Source: Datisca glomerata (Eukaryota; Streptophyta; Magnoliopsida; Cucurbitales; Datiscaceae). From it: a stretch of 64,000 nucleotides of DNA. Position numbers and translations under genes: made by a program. The DNA lies in contig QANY01002371.1 in NCBI GenBank assembly GCA_003255025.1, forward strand, positions 1,054,001-1,118,000. The letters are read 5' to 3'. Positions 22,053 through 33,642 of this stretch are shown in pieces (positions within the stretch are counted from its first letter, which is position 1; every line of letters begins with the position of its first letter). A model generated the notes under the pieces. That model saw only the letters and a program-made list of their open reading frames with translations. It ran no database searches and had not been told where the DNA came from.

Positions 22053-22673
22053 CTACGGCATATTTTGACTACAAATGATTAATATGCAGTTAAATATATA
22101 TATATATATATATATGTATATGAACATACAAGCAACCATACCTTCACTGCTCCACAACAATGACGCATGCATTTTAAACATTTCCTTCCGCGATGCATCG
22201 TATGTATTTACTCCAACCCATGACAATTCTTTTAGTTCTTCAATCAACGGTTGCAAATATACAACAATATTATTACCTGCCATCTTAGGCCCATGAATGA
22301 GTGTAGACAATATGAAATTTGTTTGCTTCATGCACATCCAATGAGGTAAATTGTATGTAATCAAGATTACAGGCCAAGTACTGTAACTCGTACTCTTGTT
22401 TCTGAAAGGGTTGAAGCCATCACTAGCTAACCCCAACCTAACATTACGTGGTTCTGAAGAAAATTCTTTGAAGTTATCATAAAAAACCTTCCAAGCATCT
22501 GAGTCAGTAGGATGTCTCAAAACATCATCCTTAGTGCGTCCCTCATGGTGCCATCTCATACTTTCAGCAGTTCTAGAGGACATGTATAATATTTGCAATC
22601 TGTATTTTAGAGGAAAGTAACGCAATACTTTGGTAGGTATTTTCTTCACTTTCTTATTTTTTGAGACATACAA
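22053..22673 (-). pseudogene. CACTA transposase Tnp2, core domain
   Basis: The frame carries hallmark Tnp2 segments: MRWHHEGRTKDDVLRHP, RNVRLGLASDGFNPF (containing one of the presumed catalytic acidic residues), STWPVILITYNLPHWMCMK and EELKELSWVGVNTYDASRK. Tnp2 cuts the element's ends. The frame runs into a TA microsatellite at 22,095-22,117 that replaces the downstream part, so the C-terminal catalytic region is missing. The N-terminal domain lies upstream at 22,946-23,494, separated by a degraded linker. Confidence 0.85.
22093..22118. repeat. TA microsatellite
   Basis: An uninterrupted TA run within the Tnp2 remnant; a related TA tract at about 24,146-24,170 sits in the duplicated segment. 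Confidence 0.9.
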
Positions 22674-22945
22674 TTTGTTTCATTGATAATCCATCTTGAA
22701 ATACGACAACAATCACATACTTGGTCTTTCTCTTTTTCTTTCTAATACAACATACAATCATTAGGGCTCGCATCTATTTTGTCATACCCAAGTTATAACT
22801 TCTGAGTCAGTTTCTTTGCTTCATAAAATGTATTTGGAATTTCAACGCTCTTAGGAAATTCTCTATTCAACAATTCAAGAAGGGAGGAAAATGATTTGTC
22901 ACTCAATCCATCAAGACATTTAATGTGATATAGGTTCACAATAAA

Positions 22946-23494
22946 TTATAATTTTGAGAATTCTTCACATCCACGATATAATGGTTGATTACTATCTTTA
23001 ACCAAATCGTAAAAGTCCTTAACATCATAATCATCCCCGAATTCCCTCATTATTTCATCTACATCATCAACCGGTTGTTGTGATGGAATAGAGTCTGAAC
23101 CATATTCATTGTTCAATAAATTACCAAATACATCATGCAACAAATCATGCATATCATTATCATCCTCTTGACATGATAATGGTATTTCTACATGTGTCAT
23201 ATTATTAACAATGACTTCAGATGATGTACCAATTCTGGATGAAGTAGTCATCGCTGACTCCCCGTGAAAATACCAACATGTATAACCACTTATAATCCCA
23301 TTACATATCTGGTGTTCACAGATGACGTCTCTAGTCTTACGATAACGATGAACACACCAGTTACAAGGACATGATATATATCCATCACTTGATCCTCTCG
23401 CAAAGGAAAATTTTAGAAACTGATCTACTCCATCTTGATATTCCTTACTAAATCTTGGTTTTGTCATCCAAATTTTAGCTATTGCAGCTCTCAA
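22946..23494 (-). pseudogene. CACTA Tnp2 N-terminal (transposase-associated) domain, copy A
   Basis: The frame has the transposase-associated domain found at the N-terminus of plant Tnp2 proteins (PF13963 from memory): MTKPRFSKEYQDGVDQFLKF, then the metal-binding-like ISCPCNWC with a following Cys/His, and YTCWYFHGE. An acidic Asp/Glu-rich segment follows. The C-terminal side ends in a stop before the linker to the core domain. It is nearly the same as copy B at 24,310-24,879, showing a segmental duplication inside the element. Confidence 0.8.
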
Positions 23495-24309
23495 AGCTTA
23501 AAGTAGACCAAACAAATAGAATAGTCAAAACTAATGCTACACCTTTTCTCCTCGTCCTAATAATCTTAAAAAATATTTTATAAATGAATCTTCAGCTGTC
23601 CAAATCATGTTATAATTAAGTACTGTAAGTCTTCAAGCAAGTGAAATAATTATCCAGCAACATAAGAATGAAAAAACCTAAGCATTGAACATACATATCG
23701 AACACCCTAAAAGTACTCAACAAACATGTTGAACACCCAAGATTCTAATTTCCTGCATCAATGGATTTACGATAAGATGACAACACTACTGTACATCTCA
23801 ATACTCACCATAATCACAAGCTTAACCAAAAAACAGAAACCTACCAATTTTTTGTTCATTTCTCAATCTCCCTCGATCAATCTGAACCCAAGAACCCCTC
23901 AATTAGTTTTTCTCTTTTTCTTTTTCATTTGATAACAAATTTCAACAAGAAAAACTAAATTCAAAAGCCCATCACATAAATTGATAGCATAACAGAAATT
24001 TAAAGCATAATAGAGAATTCGGGAGCTGCGGTTGAAGAATTCTGCTCTTCTCATTCTTCCATCTTGCATTTATCATTGTCAAAACATATGCTTTATGACA
24101 TTCTTCTACGGCATATTTTGACTACAAAAGATTAATACACAATTAATTATATATATATATATGTATATGAACATATAAGAAACCATACATTCTCTATTTC
24201 CCATGCTTGATCTTTATGATACAACGACACATGCCTCCAATCATATTGTATGGGCAAAATATTATGTCGTCTAGAAACGGTAACACAAAAGCTTACAAAC
24301 TTTCCTTTA

Positions 24310-24879
24310 TTAGCACCGATGACCTAACCTTGGGCATTGAAATTCTTCACATATAGGATATAGTGGTTGATTACTATCTTTAACCAAATCGTAAAAGTTC
24401 TTAACATCATAATCATCTCCAAATTCCATCATTCTTTCATCTACCTCATCAACCGGTTGTTGTGATGTAATAGAGTCTGAACCAAGTGCATTTTTCAATA
24501 AATTATCAAATGCATCATGCAACAAATCATGCATATCATTATCATCATCTTGACATGATAATGGTGTTTCTACATGTTCCCTATTATTAACAATGACTTC
24601 AGATGATGTACCAATTTTGGATGAAGTAGTCACCACTGACTCTCCGTGAAAATACCAACAACATGTATAACCACTTATAATCCCATTACATATCAGGTGT
24701 TCACGGATGACGTCACTAGTCTTACAATAATAATGAACACAACAGTTACAAGGACATGATATATATCCATCACTCGATCCTCTCTCGAAGGAAAAGTTTA
24801 GAAACTGATCTACTCCATCTTGATATTCCTTACTAAATCTTGGTTTTGTCATCCAACTTTTATCCAATGCAGCTCTCAA
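24310..24879 (-). pseudogene. CACTA Tnp2 N-terminal domain, copy B
   Basis: A second copy of the domain at 22,946-23,494, with the same landmarks (ISCPCNCC, YTCCWYFHGE). Differences include one extra residue in the YTC region and several substitutions. Sequence to its left (about 24,045-24,190) repeats 21,995-22,135, part of the Tnp2 core region. The copy is therefore joined to a deleted transposase gene, as if a second, shorter element copy were fused inside the first. Confidence 0.8.
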
Positions 24880-25739
24880 AGCTTAAAGTAGACCAAACAA
24901 ATAGAATAGTAAAAACTAATGTTACGCCTTTTCTCCTCGGCCTAATAATTTTAAAAAATATTTTATAAATGAATCTTCAGCTATCCAAATCATGTTATAA
25001 TAAAGTAATGTAATTCTTCAAGCAAGTGAAATAATCATCCAGCAATATAAGAATGAAAAAACCTAAGCATTGAACAAACGTATCGAACACCCTAAAAGTA
25101 CTCAACAAAAATGTTGAACACCCAAGATTCTAATTTCCTGCATCAATGGATTTAAGATAAGATGACAACACTACTGTACATCCCAATACTCACCAATATT
25201 CATCTTTCATCATGTAAAGAATCAACTTTCCAACCAAAAAAAAGATGAATGAAACCATAATCACAAGTTTAACCAAAAAATAGAAACCTATCAGTTTTTT
25301 GTTCATTTCTCATCTCCCTCGATCAATCTGAACCCGAGAACCCCTCAATTCCTTTTTCTCTTTTTCTTTTTCATTTGATAACAAATCTCAACAAAAAAAA
25401 CTAAATTCAAAAGCCCATCATAGAAATTTAAAGCATAATAGAGAATTCGGGAGCTACAGTTGAGCCTACCTCTGTTGGGGTTGAGCTCGTTTATCGAAGT
25501 TCACGGAAGATGTGAGGACCACGGGCTGAGCTACGACGAAGAGGACATGGAAGATGAGGACCACGAGGTTGAGATAGAGCTCAAGCTATATCGACAAGGA
25601 TGACCACCGTACGAGCCTGTCATCAAAGTTCGCTGCTGCGGGAAGAAGGGGAAGGCAGGACCACGAGCCTGCCGCAAGGGAAAATGGGGAAGAAGGTAGG
25701 GGAAATGGGGAAGAAGCTGTGCGGGTCTGTTAAAATTAA

Positions 25740-25935
25740 TTTAGGGTTTCTCCATTGCTACGATTTTTGAAAATCATAGCAATAGATCATATCCTGAAGG
25801 TTCAGTTGAACCGTCGGTAAAAACGGCCGAGTTTCTCATCTAAATGTGATAGTTTGTCGATTCGTCACAACAAAAGGTCTAACAAGAACTTCTACCCCGA
25901 CAGTTAACTTAAACCGACGCAATTTGTGTGTAAAA
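25740..25935. repeat. Internal copy of CACTA right subterminal repeats
   Basis: The block GCTACGATTTTTGAAAATC...GGTTCAGTTGAACCGTC is a partial copy of 26,706-26,890 located 1 kb inside the element. It shows that the duplicated segment included the start of the terminal region. No TIR is present here. Confidence 0.75.
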
Positions 25936-26699
25936 AAGGTTTATTCCTGACGAAATAATTATCCAGCAACATAAGAATGAAAAAACCTAAGAATTGAACA
26001 AACATATCGAACACCCTAAAAGTACTCAACAAACATGTTGAACACCCAATATTCTAATTTTCTACATCAATGGATTTACGATAAGATGACAACACTACTA
26101 TACATCTCAATACTCATCAATATTCATCTTTCATTATGCAAAGAATCAAATTTCCAAAAAAAAAAAAAGGTGAATGAAACCATAATCACAAGCTTAACCA
26201 AAAAACAGAAACCTACCAATTTTTTGTTCATTTCTCAATCTCCCTTGATCAATTTGGACCCGAGAACCCCTCAATTCCTTTTTATCATTTTATTTTTCAT
26301 TTGATAAGAAATCTCAACAAAACAAACTAAATTCAAAAGCCCATAACAACAATTTAAAGCATAACAGAAATTTAAAGCATAATAGAGAATTCGGGAGCTA
26401 CGACTGAGCTACCTCTGTCGAGGTTGAGATCACTTGTCGAAGTTCAGGGAAGATGTAAGGACCACAGACTGAGCTATAGTGAGGAGGACATGGAAGATAA
26501 GGACCACGAGGTTGAGATTGAGCCTAAGCTACGCTGACAAGGATGACCACCGTACGAGCCTATCGTCGAAGTTCGCTGCTGCGGTAAGAAGGGGAAGGCA
26601 AGACCACAAGCCTGTCGCAAGGGAAAATGGGGAAGAAAGCAAGGGAAAATGGGGAAAATGGGAAAGAAGCTGTGCGGGTTTGTTAAAATTAATTTAGGG

Positions 26700-27070
26700 T
26701 TTTCTATTGCTACGATTTTTGAAAATCGTAGCAATAAATCATATCTCAATGGTTCAGTTGAACCGTCAGTAAAAACGGTCGAGTTTCTCATCCAAATGCG
26801 ATGGTTTGTCGAACCGTCACAACAAAATGTCCAACAAGCACTTCTACCCCAACGCTTAACTTAAACCGTCGCAATTTGTGTGTAAAAAAAGTTTATTCCT
26901 GACGGTTTACTAAAACAGTCGGCATATCATAACCAATTCTGACAGTTTACAAAAAATCGTCAGAATAGATCCCACATTTGTGACGGTTAGGTAAACCGTC
27001 GCAATTATTTTTCATTTTAAACAATTAACAATGGTTAAACCATTGCCGTATAACCATAGCAATATTAGGT
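26700..27070. repeat. CACTA right subterminal repeats
   Basis: Dense alternating motifs (GCTACGATTTTT, AACCGTCG, GACGGTTTA) extend up to the right TIR, mirroring the left subterminal region. Confidence 0.85.
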
Positions 27071-27273
27071 TTTTCTTGTAGTGTAACTTTTTACCCTTTA
27101 ATTCTTGTATACATTGGAATTTTGTTTTTATTCAATAATATCTTTATCATTAATAATTTAGAACTATCCTAATATTGTAGATCAGCGAGGAAGTTTTAAA
27201 TGAATAGATAGAGATACAACCCCTCAGTTCTATTGGTCTCTTGAGAATTAGGCACTATTGGATCTCTCAAGAT

Positions 27274-27487
27274 GACCCCTGAGTTCTAAAAATGAACTTA
27301 AGTCCTTAGGAACAAAATGTCCTCGATGGATGTGAGTTCTCAAAAGGAAAATATAACCCCTGAGTTCTGAAAAAGAACTTAAGTGCAATGTCCTATATCA
27401 GATGTGAGTTCTCAAAAGGAAAATCAGGCCCTGAATGCTGAAAAAAGAACTTAAGTCCTTGGAAAATATAAGTCTTTGATGTATCAT
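27274..27487. repeat. Imperfect tandem repeat, three units
   Basis: Three consecutive units of about 60-80 bases start near 27,274, 27,356 and 27,428. Each has CCTGAGTTCT, GAACTTAAGT and (in the first two) GTGAGTTCTCAAAAGG. Unit lengths differ by internal deletions. Origin unknown; possibly part of an old LTR. Confidence 0.7.
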
Positions 27488-27924
27488 TTGGACACGTTAT
27501 TGGATAATTTCACAGTCTTGGTTAGTGTCATTGTTTTTAAGATAAACAACTCATTTCATTACGAATGCTAAACTACAATATCAATAGGATCTAAACAAAA
27601 CTATAACATTTAAATACAAATCAATTATTACAAATGTCAGATAAAGTCAATATATATCAACTTACGTATATTGAGGGAATTATGTGCATAATCAGTATCT
27701 AAAAGTATAGCTCAAACGACTCATTCCAAAGGTATCAGTTATTTATGAGTTACCAATTTTAGTTTAAAATAACTTTAAAAATCATGAAAAAATAAAATGT
27801 AGTATAAACATGACAGAAAAATCCAGACTTTAAAATCATGAGGGATCAAGTCTCCCTCTATCCCCAAAACCCTAAAAAAATCAAAAGATCCCATTTTTCG
27901 TTAAAGATTGAGAGACGAACTTTG

Positions 27925-28880
27925 ATGAGACTTTTTGACGTACTCGAGTCTTCTGTATAAACTATACACGCGTGCCTATAATAGTGACGATGATCGATAT
28001 GAATTAGACCATATTGTTGGGGTGGGAGAAGATTTTAAAAAATTCAGTACTCATTCTTAATATGCAACCACATGTCTTAAAATATAAATTTACTGATACT
28101 TGTTGGTAATATGTAGTGGACAATTGATGATCAATACATGCTGAGATCTCGAAACAAGGTCAACAAGGTGATTCACAAGAGCAGGTGGTGTAAAACCACC
28201 ATATAGCCTTTTTAGCATTAAAAGCCTTAATGAAAACTTGAAGGTACGTTTGGTTGTCACTAGTAAAGGATCAGACAATAATATTTTAATACTGTTTGAT
28301 GTTTCGATTGACATTCATCAATATTGCCGTTCTAGATAGTCTGATTATCAAATATGTTAATACCTTTTACTGATCACCGACAACTAGGTATCGAGAAAAA
28401 TCACACTAAACCCTTATACCTCAACACATTGGTACAAGTCTTGGGAGCTACTCCTCTCTGTTCTTCTTTCTCTTTATTTCTCTTTTCCTTACTCGTCCTT
28501 CTTCTATTTCTCTCTTTTTCTCGGTAAATTATTTTTTCTTTCCTCTATCTCTTTCTCTCTTTCCCTTATCTTTCTCTCCTTCCTCTACTAGCTATTTTCC
28601 TCAATTTTGTGCTTAGATAGGGCTTTGAACTTATTCGAATCTTCTTTATAAAATACACGCGTGCCTATAATAGCGACAACGTTAGATATTAATTTATTCA
28701 TTTGATGGGCTAGGACAATATTTTAAAAAATTCAGTACTCTGTTATAGTATGCTGCCACAGTCTTAACCACAGTCTTAAATATAAATTTGTTGATACTTG
28801 TTAAGAATATATGGGTAGACAACTGATAATTAACATATGTTGAGATCTCGAAACTAAGGTCAACAATGTGATTCAATTGA
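27925..28880. repeat. Diverged direct duplication
   Basis: The segment 27,925-28,170 recurs at about 28,615-28,880. Matching blocks include ACACGCGTGCCTATAATAG, AAAAAATTCAGTACTC and GAGATCTCGAAAC. Between the copies lies other sequence with a pyrimidine-rich tract (28,440-28,600). No coding frame in either copy has a recognised domain. An old segmental duplication or two LTR fragments are possible. Confidence 0.75.
28440..28600. repeat. Pyrimidine-rich tract
   Basis: About 160 bases made almost entirely of C and T on the plus strand (CTCTTTTCCTTACTCG-like runs, TTTCTCTCTTTCCC). Low-complexity sequence. Confidence 0.8.
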
Positions 28881-29111
28881 GTCGTTCTCGATGTCAAGGC
28901 ATAAATCACGAGTACGATACGTGGCCACATTTTTTGAAAGAAAAATAAAGAAACGTGCATAGTACACATCAATATGCACTATGCTCATTGCACCTTTTAA
29001 ATTATTTAATTATTTAATTGAGATTACAACAACGAAGAAGTAAGTAATTGCTTACAATATGTAAATTATCAATTGAACGTATCATAATAAAATAAATAAA
29101 TAAACTAAATT

Positions 29112-29195
29112 GCGGTAGCTAGCTGCTGCGATATCACATTACTTGCGCTAGCTAGCTGCCGCCAACACATATTTAAAAAAAAAATTTATGTTGGT
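29112..29195. repeat. Two adjacent inverted repeats
   Basis: GCGGTAGCTAGCTGC at 29,112-29,126 is the imperfect inverse of GCTAGCTAGCTGCCGC at 29,147-29,162. Directly after, CCAACACATATTTAAA (29,162-29,177) pairs with TTTATGTTGG (29,185-29,194). The first hairpin is unusually G/C-rich for this region. Confidence 0.65.
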
Positions 29196-30487
29196 GCAAC
29201 AGTAAAACGCCGCACAGTTTGTGCCAAAAAAGGTTAAAGTGGTCATTTTAACCCCATGTTTCGCCAGCCGCAAAACAAATTGGCCATCTTGCTAAGAATA
29301 CTTATTTCGACCAGCCCAAAAAAGGTGAATTCTATCATTTTCCTTAAAAGAATTATTAATATGTTTGATCGTCTTGACTCAGTTTACATACTGTTATAAA
29401 GGAATATATAATTAAAATAATTTAATAATAGTAGTTAATCTTTATATTTTTTAAATGTATCATTATTTATTTATATTCTTCTGACGTAAATTTGATATTT
29501 TATTTTTTTAAAATCAATATCTCATAACAGTGTTATAGAAAATGTCGATTCTTGAATCCAACCAGATCACGTTTCAGTCCTAGTGGAACCAAATTCATCA
29601 TGATATCAAATTTTAAGATTTTTTATCCCTTTCTACTATGTCCCGAAAGGCCTATCCCAAAAATCTATCTTGGGGTCGTACCATGAGAGTAAGATAGACA
29701 CGTCAATTGCAATGAATTAGATAAAATATTAAGTTTTATAAAAATTAAATATTAGATATAATCAGTTGATTCACACAAGGAAACATACACAGACGGAGAT
29801 TGGAAACTCGCAGAGTGTCAAAGAAAAGCTTCCGAACAAGATGAAGAAGGAGCTAGTCTCTCCGACTACCTAAAGAGGACAAAGACTCCCATCTCAACCC
29901 GTCAATATATCACACGAGAAAAAATCAGGTTTTTTTTTACTAAATTAGACTCTCACAGTAATCATTACGTAGAAATGAATTCTTATACTCATTTTTGTTT
30001 ACCCTAGTTACTGACTCATCTTCAATTCAAGATCATTTTATGAAGTTACCAAAAACTCCATTCACGAATTCTAAACGACGACTTGAAAAAAAATGATGAT
30101 TACACGAAACTTCACCATTTCGTGTACCTCACTTGCATTACCATCATTTCCCTCTTACTGTTATTATCACTCTCTCTCTCAAAGTCGCAACATCTCTCTC
30201 TTTACAAATCCTTGAGTCTCCGTCTCCCACAGTAAGGAAAAACAACAAGGTAAGTTTTCGGGTTCCTGAGTTTTTGTTCTAGATTTTGAGGTATTTTTTC
30301 TGGGTTTCTGAGAGGTTTTTTTTTTATTGATTTCTGCATTTTTTGTGGATGTCCAAATCACAACATGTTGTTTTCTTTGAGTTTCTAATAATTTTTTTTT
30401 CTGGGTTTTTGAGTGTTCTTTTTCTCCTAGATTTCTGAGTATTTTTTTTTCAGGTTTTCTGAGATTCTAGTCTTGGTGGGTGTCTGT

Positions 30488-30725
30488 TTTCTGAGTTACA
30501 CGAGGGTTGTGTGAGCCTCGTGTAGGCTACATGAGGACTACGCTAGGGTCGCGTAAGCCTCGTGTAGGCTAATTGAGGACTACACGAGGGTCGTGTAAGC
30601 CTCGTGTATGCTACATGAGGACTACACGAGGGTCGTAAGCCTCATTATGCTACATGAGGAATACACCAGGATTGTGTACCCCTCGTGTAGTCTACACGAT
30701 GACTACACGAGCATCGTGTACATAT
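30488..30725. repeat. Palindromic 42-bp-type repeat array, copy 1 leader
   Basis: Repeated blocks CTACACGAGG and CGTGTAAGCCTCGTGTAG alternate in both orientations at about 10-base intervals just upstream of the DUF1985 coding part. The local flavour here is the ACGAGG/CCTCGT version. Confidence 0.85.
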
Positions 30726-30799
30726 CCAAATTTTATGCTTACCTTGAATATTCTACAAGTTATGGTTTCATCAAAGATGCAACTAAGATACGTCCATGA

Positions 30800-31743
30800 C
30801 GTTAACACAATTCCAAAAGCAAGGGTCACTGCAAAGTGCAATACCCACTGCATAGAGGTTATCAAGACCAAGCTGACAACTCTTCAACTCTCCCTATTTA
30901 GGGAGACATGCTTTGGCCATCTCCTTGATCTCCCAGCCCTGAGTTTTCAGCAACTGTCTGCCACTGGGTGTTGGCGAGGGAGATCGAATATGTCAATGAC
31001 ACTCCATCTGAGGAGGAAATATGGTTTCTTATCAACGAGAAACCACTGTGCTTCTCCAAGAATGTGTTCTCGTTGATGACCAGACTAAAGTTTGGTGAAG
31101 CCCGGGATGAGAAGAAGACTTGTGGCCCCAACAGATTCTATGATTTGCCCTTTCCCAAACCCCAATCAATAACCATGATTGATTTGGAGGAGAAGTTTAA
31201 AAACTCTGAATATAAGTCAAATTTTGAAGGGGTTAAGATGACTCTGATTTATTTGCTAGAGCATTTTGTGTTGGGGAAGGAGAACTGTACCCTAATTCAG
31301 AAAAGATGGTTGGGTTCGGTTGACGACTATGAAGCGTTCAACTAATATCCGTTGGGAATGCTCTCTTCTCCAAAACAATAATATCATTTTTAGTTGTGAA
31401 GAATACAAAAATGTTGTTTTTAGATATCTTATAGATACTAGAAAAAAACATAGAAATCCCCCCTTTGCTATTCATGGGTATTCACTCAATGGATATCCAT
31501 TTGCTTTCCAGGTACAATATATTTAATTCTATGTAGTGATGTATTGAATTATTTATGTGCTAAATACTAATTACTCTCTTTTGTTTAAATAGGCATGTGC
31601 ATTTGAAACTATCTCATTGGTTGGTAGTTTGTATGGTAACCAGGTTTTGACAAAGGTGCCAAAGATTCTAATGTGGTGTCTGACCACGATAGTACCGGTT
31701 GAGAATATTCAAAAAGAAATATTTTCGAAGGAGAATGTATGTT
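30800..31743 (+). pseudogene. DUF1985-type gene, N-terminal exons, copy 1
   Basis: Coding sequence begins about 30,800 and runs in two phases: KLTTLQLSLFRETCFGHLLD, then (frame beginning 30,968) VLAREIEYVNDTPSEEEIWF and RLKFGEARDEKK. It continues through GSVDDYEAFN to a GYSLNGYPFAFQ exon end with a GT donor at about 31,511. The next exon (31,593-31,738) starts after TTTAAATAG. This is the DUF1985 domain that precedes Ulp1-like peptidases in plant transposons; its function is unknown. Compared with copy 2, one base is missing near 30,940, which shifts the frame, and a second shift lies near 31,340. Introns carry little repeat here. Confidence 0.7.
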
Positions 31744-31924
31744 GGTGAATTATGCTGACAAGTTAATTTGTATTACTTTCACATATACTTTTTTTTATTT
31801 CTTGCAATTTTAGTTGACAGTTTTTTCCTTGGTCCTTACTGAGGAGGAAAAAGGAAAAAGCTTCTGGAGATGAGTGGTGGAGAGAAGGTATGTTCAAAAT
31901 CATTTTCTACCATTCTTCTTCTTC

Positions 31925-31995
31925 AACACGGACCTCATTTAACGATCGTGTAGTCTATACGATGATTACACGAGGTCCGTGTAATCGATCTATAA
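31925..31995. repeat. Short palindromic repeat cluster, copy 1 intron
   Basis: One to two units (GATCGTGTAGTCTACACGATG-like, interrupted) in the intron between DUF1985 exons and the coiled-coil exon. The matching place in copy 2 has a much longer array at 55,738-56,005. Confidence 0.7.
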
Positions 31996-32040
31996 TCACC
32001 TTTTTCTGTTTTGTCTGCTTAATATTACATGTTTGTTTTA

Positions 32041-32345
32041 GTATATGTCTTCTCTGTCACCCTTTCTAGTAGAAGATGAGGCTAATGAGGAGGAGGAGGT
32101 CATTGAAAATGAAGAGGAGAATAAAAAGAGGAAGAGGTCCAAAGAGGCCATTGAAAAAATATAGGACAAGAAGGTTCTGTCTAAGAAGTTCAGTGGACAT
32201 CAAGATTGGGTGAGGAAATGTCTGATTGGAATGGACTAAAAGATCACTTCAATGGACGAGAAGATTCTGTCCATGCAATTAGACATTTTCTTTGCGATTT
32301 CCCAAAATAAAATTTTGGTGGATCATCTGCTAACATCGAGGCCAG
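32041..32345 (+). pseudogene. Acidic and coiled-coil exon of the DUF1985-Ulp1 gene, copy 1
   Basis: A plus-strand reading has Glu-rich sequence (EEEEV...ENEEENKKRKR) and then a short heptad-like segment ITSMDEKILSMQLDI, predicted to form a coiled coil. Two in-frame stops (near 32,163 and 32,238) interrupt it. It ends with DHLLTSRPDD and a stop. The same segment is open in copy 2 (56,163-56,474). It may mediate protein contacts; nothing catalytic was seen. Confidence 0.55.
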
Positions 32346-32399
32346 ATGATTAGTCATTCTGTCCTCGATCTTCCATGATGATGGCTAGCGACGGGGAGG

Positions 32400-32815
32400 A
32401 GATGGTGATTGGGAAGGAAGTGAAAAAAAATGAAGAAGGAGAGAAGGATGAAAAGAAGAAGATATGGTAGAGAATGAAGAATAAGAGGAGGAGATGGTAG
32501 AGAAGGAAGAAGAAAAAGAGGAGGAGATGGAAGAAAAACAAGAAAAAGAAGAAAGGGAAGAAGAGAAGGTTGAATAAAATGAAGAAGATAAGGAAGGTAA
32601 TGAGGAGGAGGAAGGTGAAAAGAAGGAAGATGAAGAAAAATAAAAAGGAAAAGAGACAGAGAAAAAGAAATGGAAGAGAAAACAGAAAAAGAAGAACAAA
32701 CATAAGAAAAAATAGAAGAAGAAGAAGCAAAAGAAGAAGAAACAAAAGAAGAAGAAGAAAAACAAAAGCAGCAGAAGAAGAAGAAGAAACAAAAAAGAAG
32801 AACAAAATGTTGCAT
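32400..32815 (+). repeat. GA-rich polypurine tract, copy 1
   Basis: About 400 bases of nearly pure A and G on the plus strand. In one phase it would encode a Glu/Lys-rich segment like the acidic regions in such elements. It produces long, meaningless Phe/Ser/Leu-rich frames on the other strand. It corresponds to 56,340-56,830 in copy 2. Confidence 0.9.
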
Positions 32816-33124
32816 CAATAATATCTGCACAGTTCGGTCAATGGAGTAGTTCAATGATGGAGAAGAAGAAAAGCTCGTCTACCTTGGTGAACTTGGTAAG
32901 AGAAAGAAAAAAAGATCTCGGGTCCTAGAGTCACCTAATTGGAAATCGAAAAGGTTGAAAAGAAGAAGCAGCTAAGGAAAAATAGATGATGAGAATATCG
33001 TTGCCAAAACGGACTTCAAACCTTTTTAAGTATATGGTGATGTATCTTCTAAGGATGAAGCCTATTTTAAAGCCTGGTTCACTTCCCCAAGGGCAAAGTA
33101 AGTTCTGTAGTTTTCTTGTACACT

Positions 33125-33440
33125 TCTTCTTCTCATGATGACTACACTAACACCGTGTACACTACACGATGGTTACACTGACCTCGTGTAGCCATCATAT
33201 AGTATACAAAACTGGCCTAGTGTAACCATCGTGTAGGTTACACGATGGTTTCACTGACCTTATGTAGTATACATGATGGCTACACTTACCTCGTGTTATC
33301 TTCATGTAGTATTCTATATAGTTACACTAACATCGTGTATACCACACGATGGTTACACTAACCTCGTGTAGCCATCTTGTAGTATACACGATGGTTACAC
33401 TAACATCGTGTAACCACCGTGTAATAAACCAGTCGTGTAC
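33125..33440. repeat. Palindromic 42-bp-type repeat array, copy 1 intron
   Basis: Six to eight imperfect units with TACACGATGG, TTACACTAAC, CTCGTGTAGC and CATCGTGTAG blocks spaced about ten bases apart. The array lies in the intron just after an exon ending in RAK|GTAAGT (33,096) and is the counterpart of 57,150-57,375 in copy 2. Confidence 0.9.
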
Positions 33441-33642
33441 CTAATTTTGATCTATAATTACGTTGTACATGAACGAGAAAGTAGACGTTGGATTTTACAC
33501 CGTTGACCTTACCTGGTTCAAAAAACTAGTTTCTTCACCTTATCAATGGCTTGAGTTAGATGTAATAAGTTATTTATAATCTTTTTTAATGTGGTATTTA
33601 AAATAATTATAAATATCTTAACTAAGCTTTATTACATTGCAG

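Larger units (their letters stand above)
23495..26700. repeat. Triplicated 5' segment inside the CACTA element
   Basis: A block of about 500-600 bases upstream of the Tnp2 N-terminal exon occurs three times as direct repeats: about 23,495-24,035, 24,880-25,470 and 25,945-26,410. Shared lines include GAACACCCTAAAAGTACTCAA and a run ending GAGAATTCGGGAGCTRC, quoted in broken form. The second and third copies continue into matching GA-rich sequence (25,470-25,735 and 26,410-26,695), then into subterminal repeats. Insertions such as a 60-base line near 25,195-25,255 differ among copies. Confidence 0.8.
20385..27083 (-). mobile_element. CACTA (En/Spm) DNA transposon, both ends present
   Basis: Both termini carry the same 13-bp inverted repeat CACTACAAGAAAA (20,385-20,397 and inverted 27,071-27,083). 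They are flanked by a 3-bp target duplication TAA (20,382-20,384 and 27,084-27,086), exactly the CACTA signature. The length is 6,699 bp. Subterminal regions have dense alternating repeats of AACCGTCG-type motifs. All coding remnants run leftward: a Tnp2 N-terminal domain (two copies), a Tnp2 core and a Transposase_24-like protein. The right side of the element is internally duplicated two to three times. Stops and missing segments make the transposase non-functional. Confidence 0.9.

Noticed and set aside
32350..32854. Long Phe/Ser/Leu-rich frames on the minus strand
   Set aside because: They are the complement of a GA-rich polypurine tract; all three minus-strand phases are open, which points to composition rather than coding.
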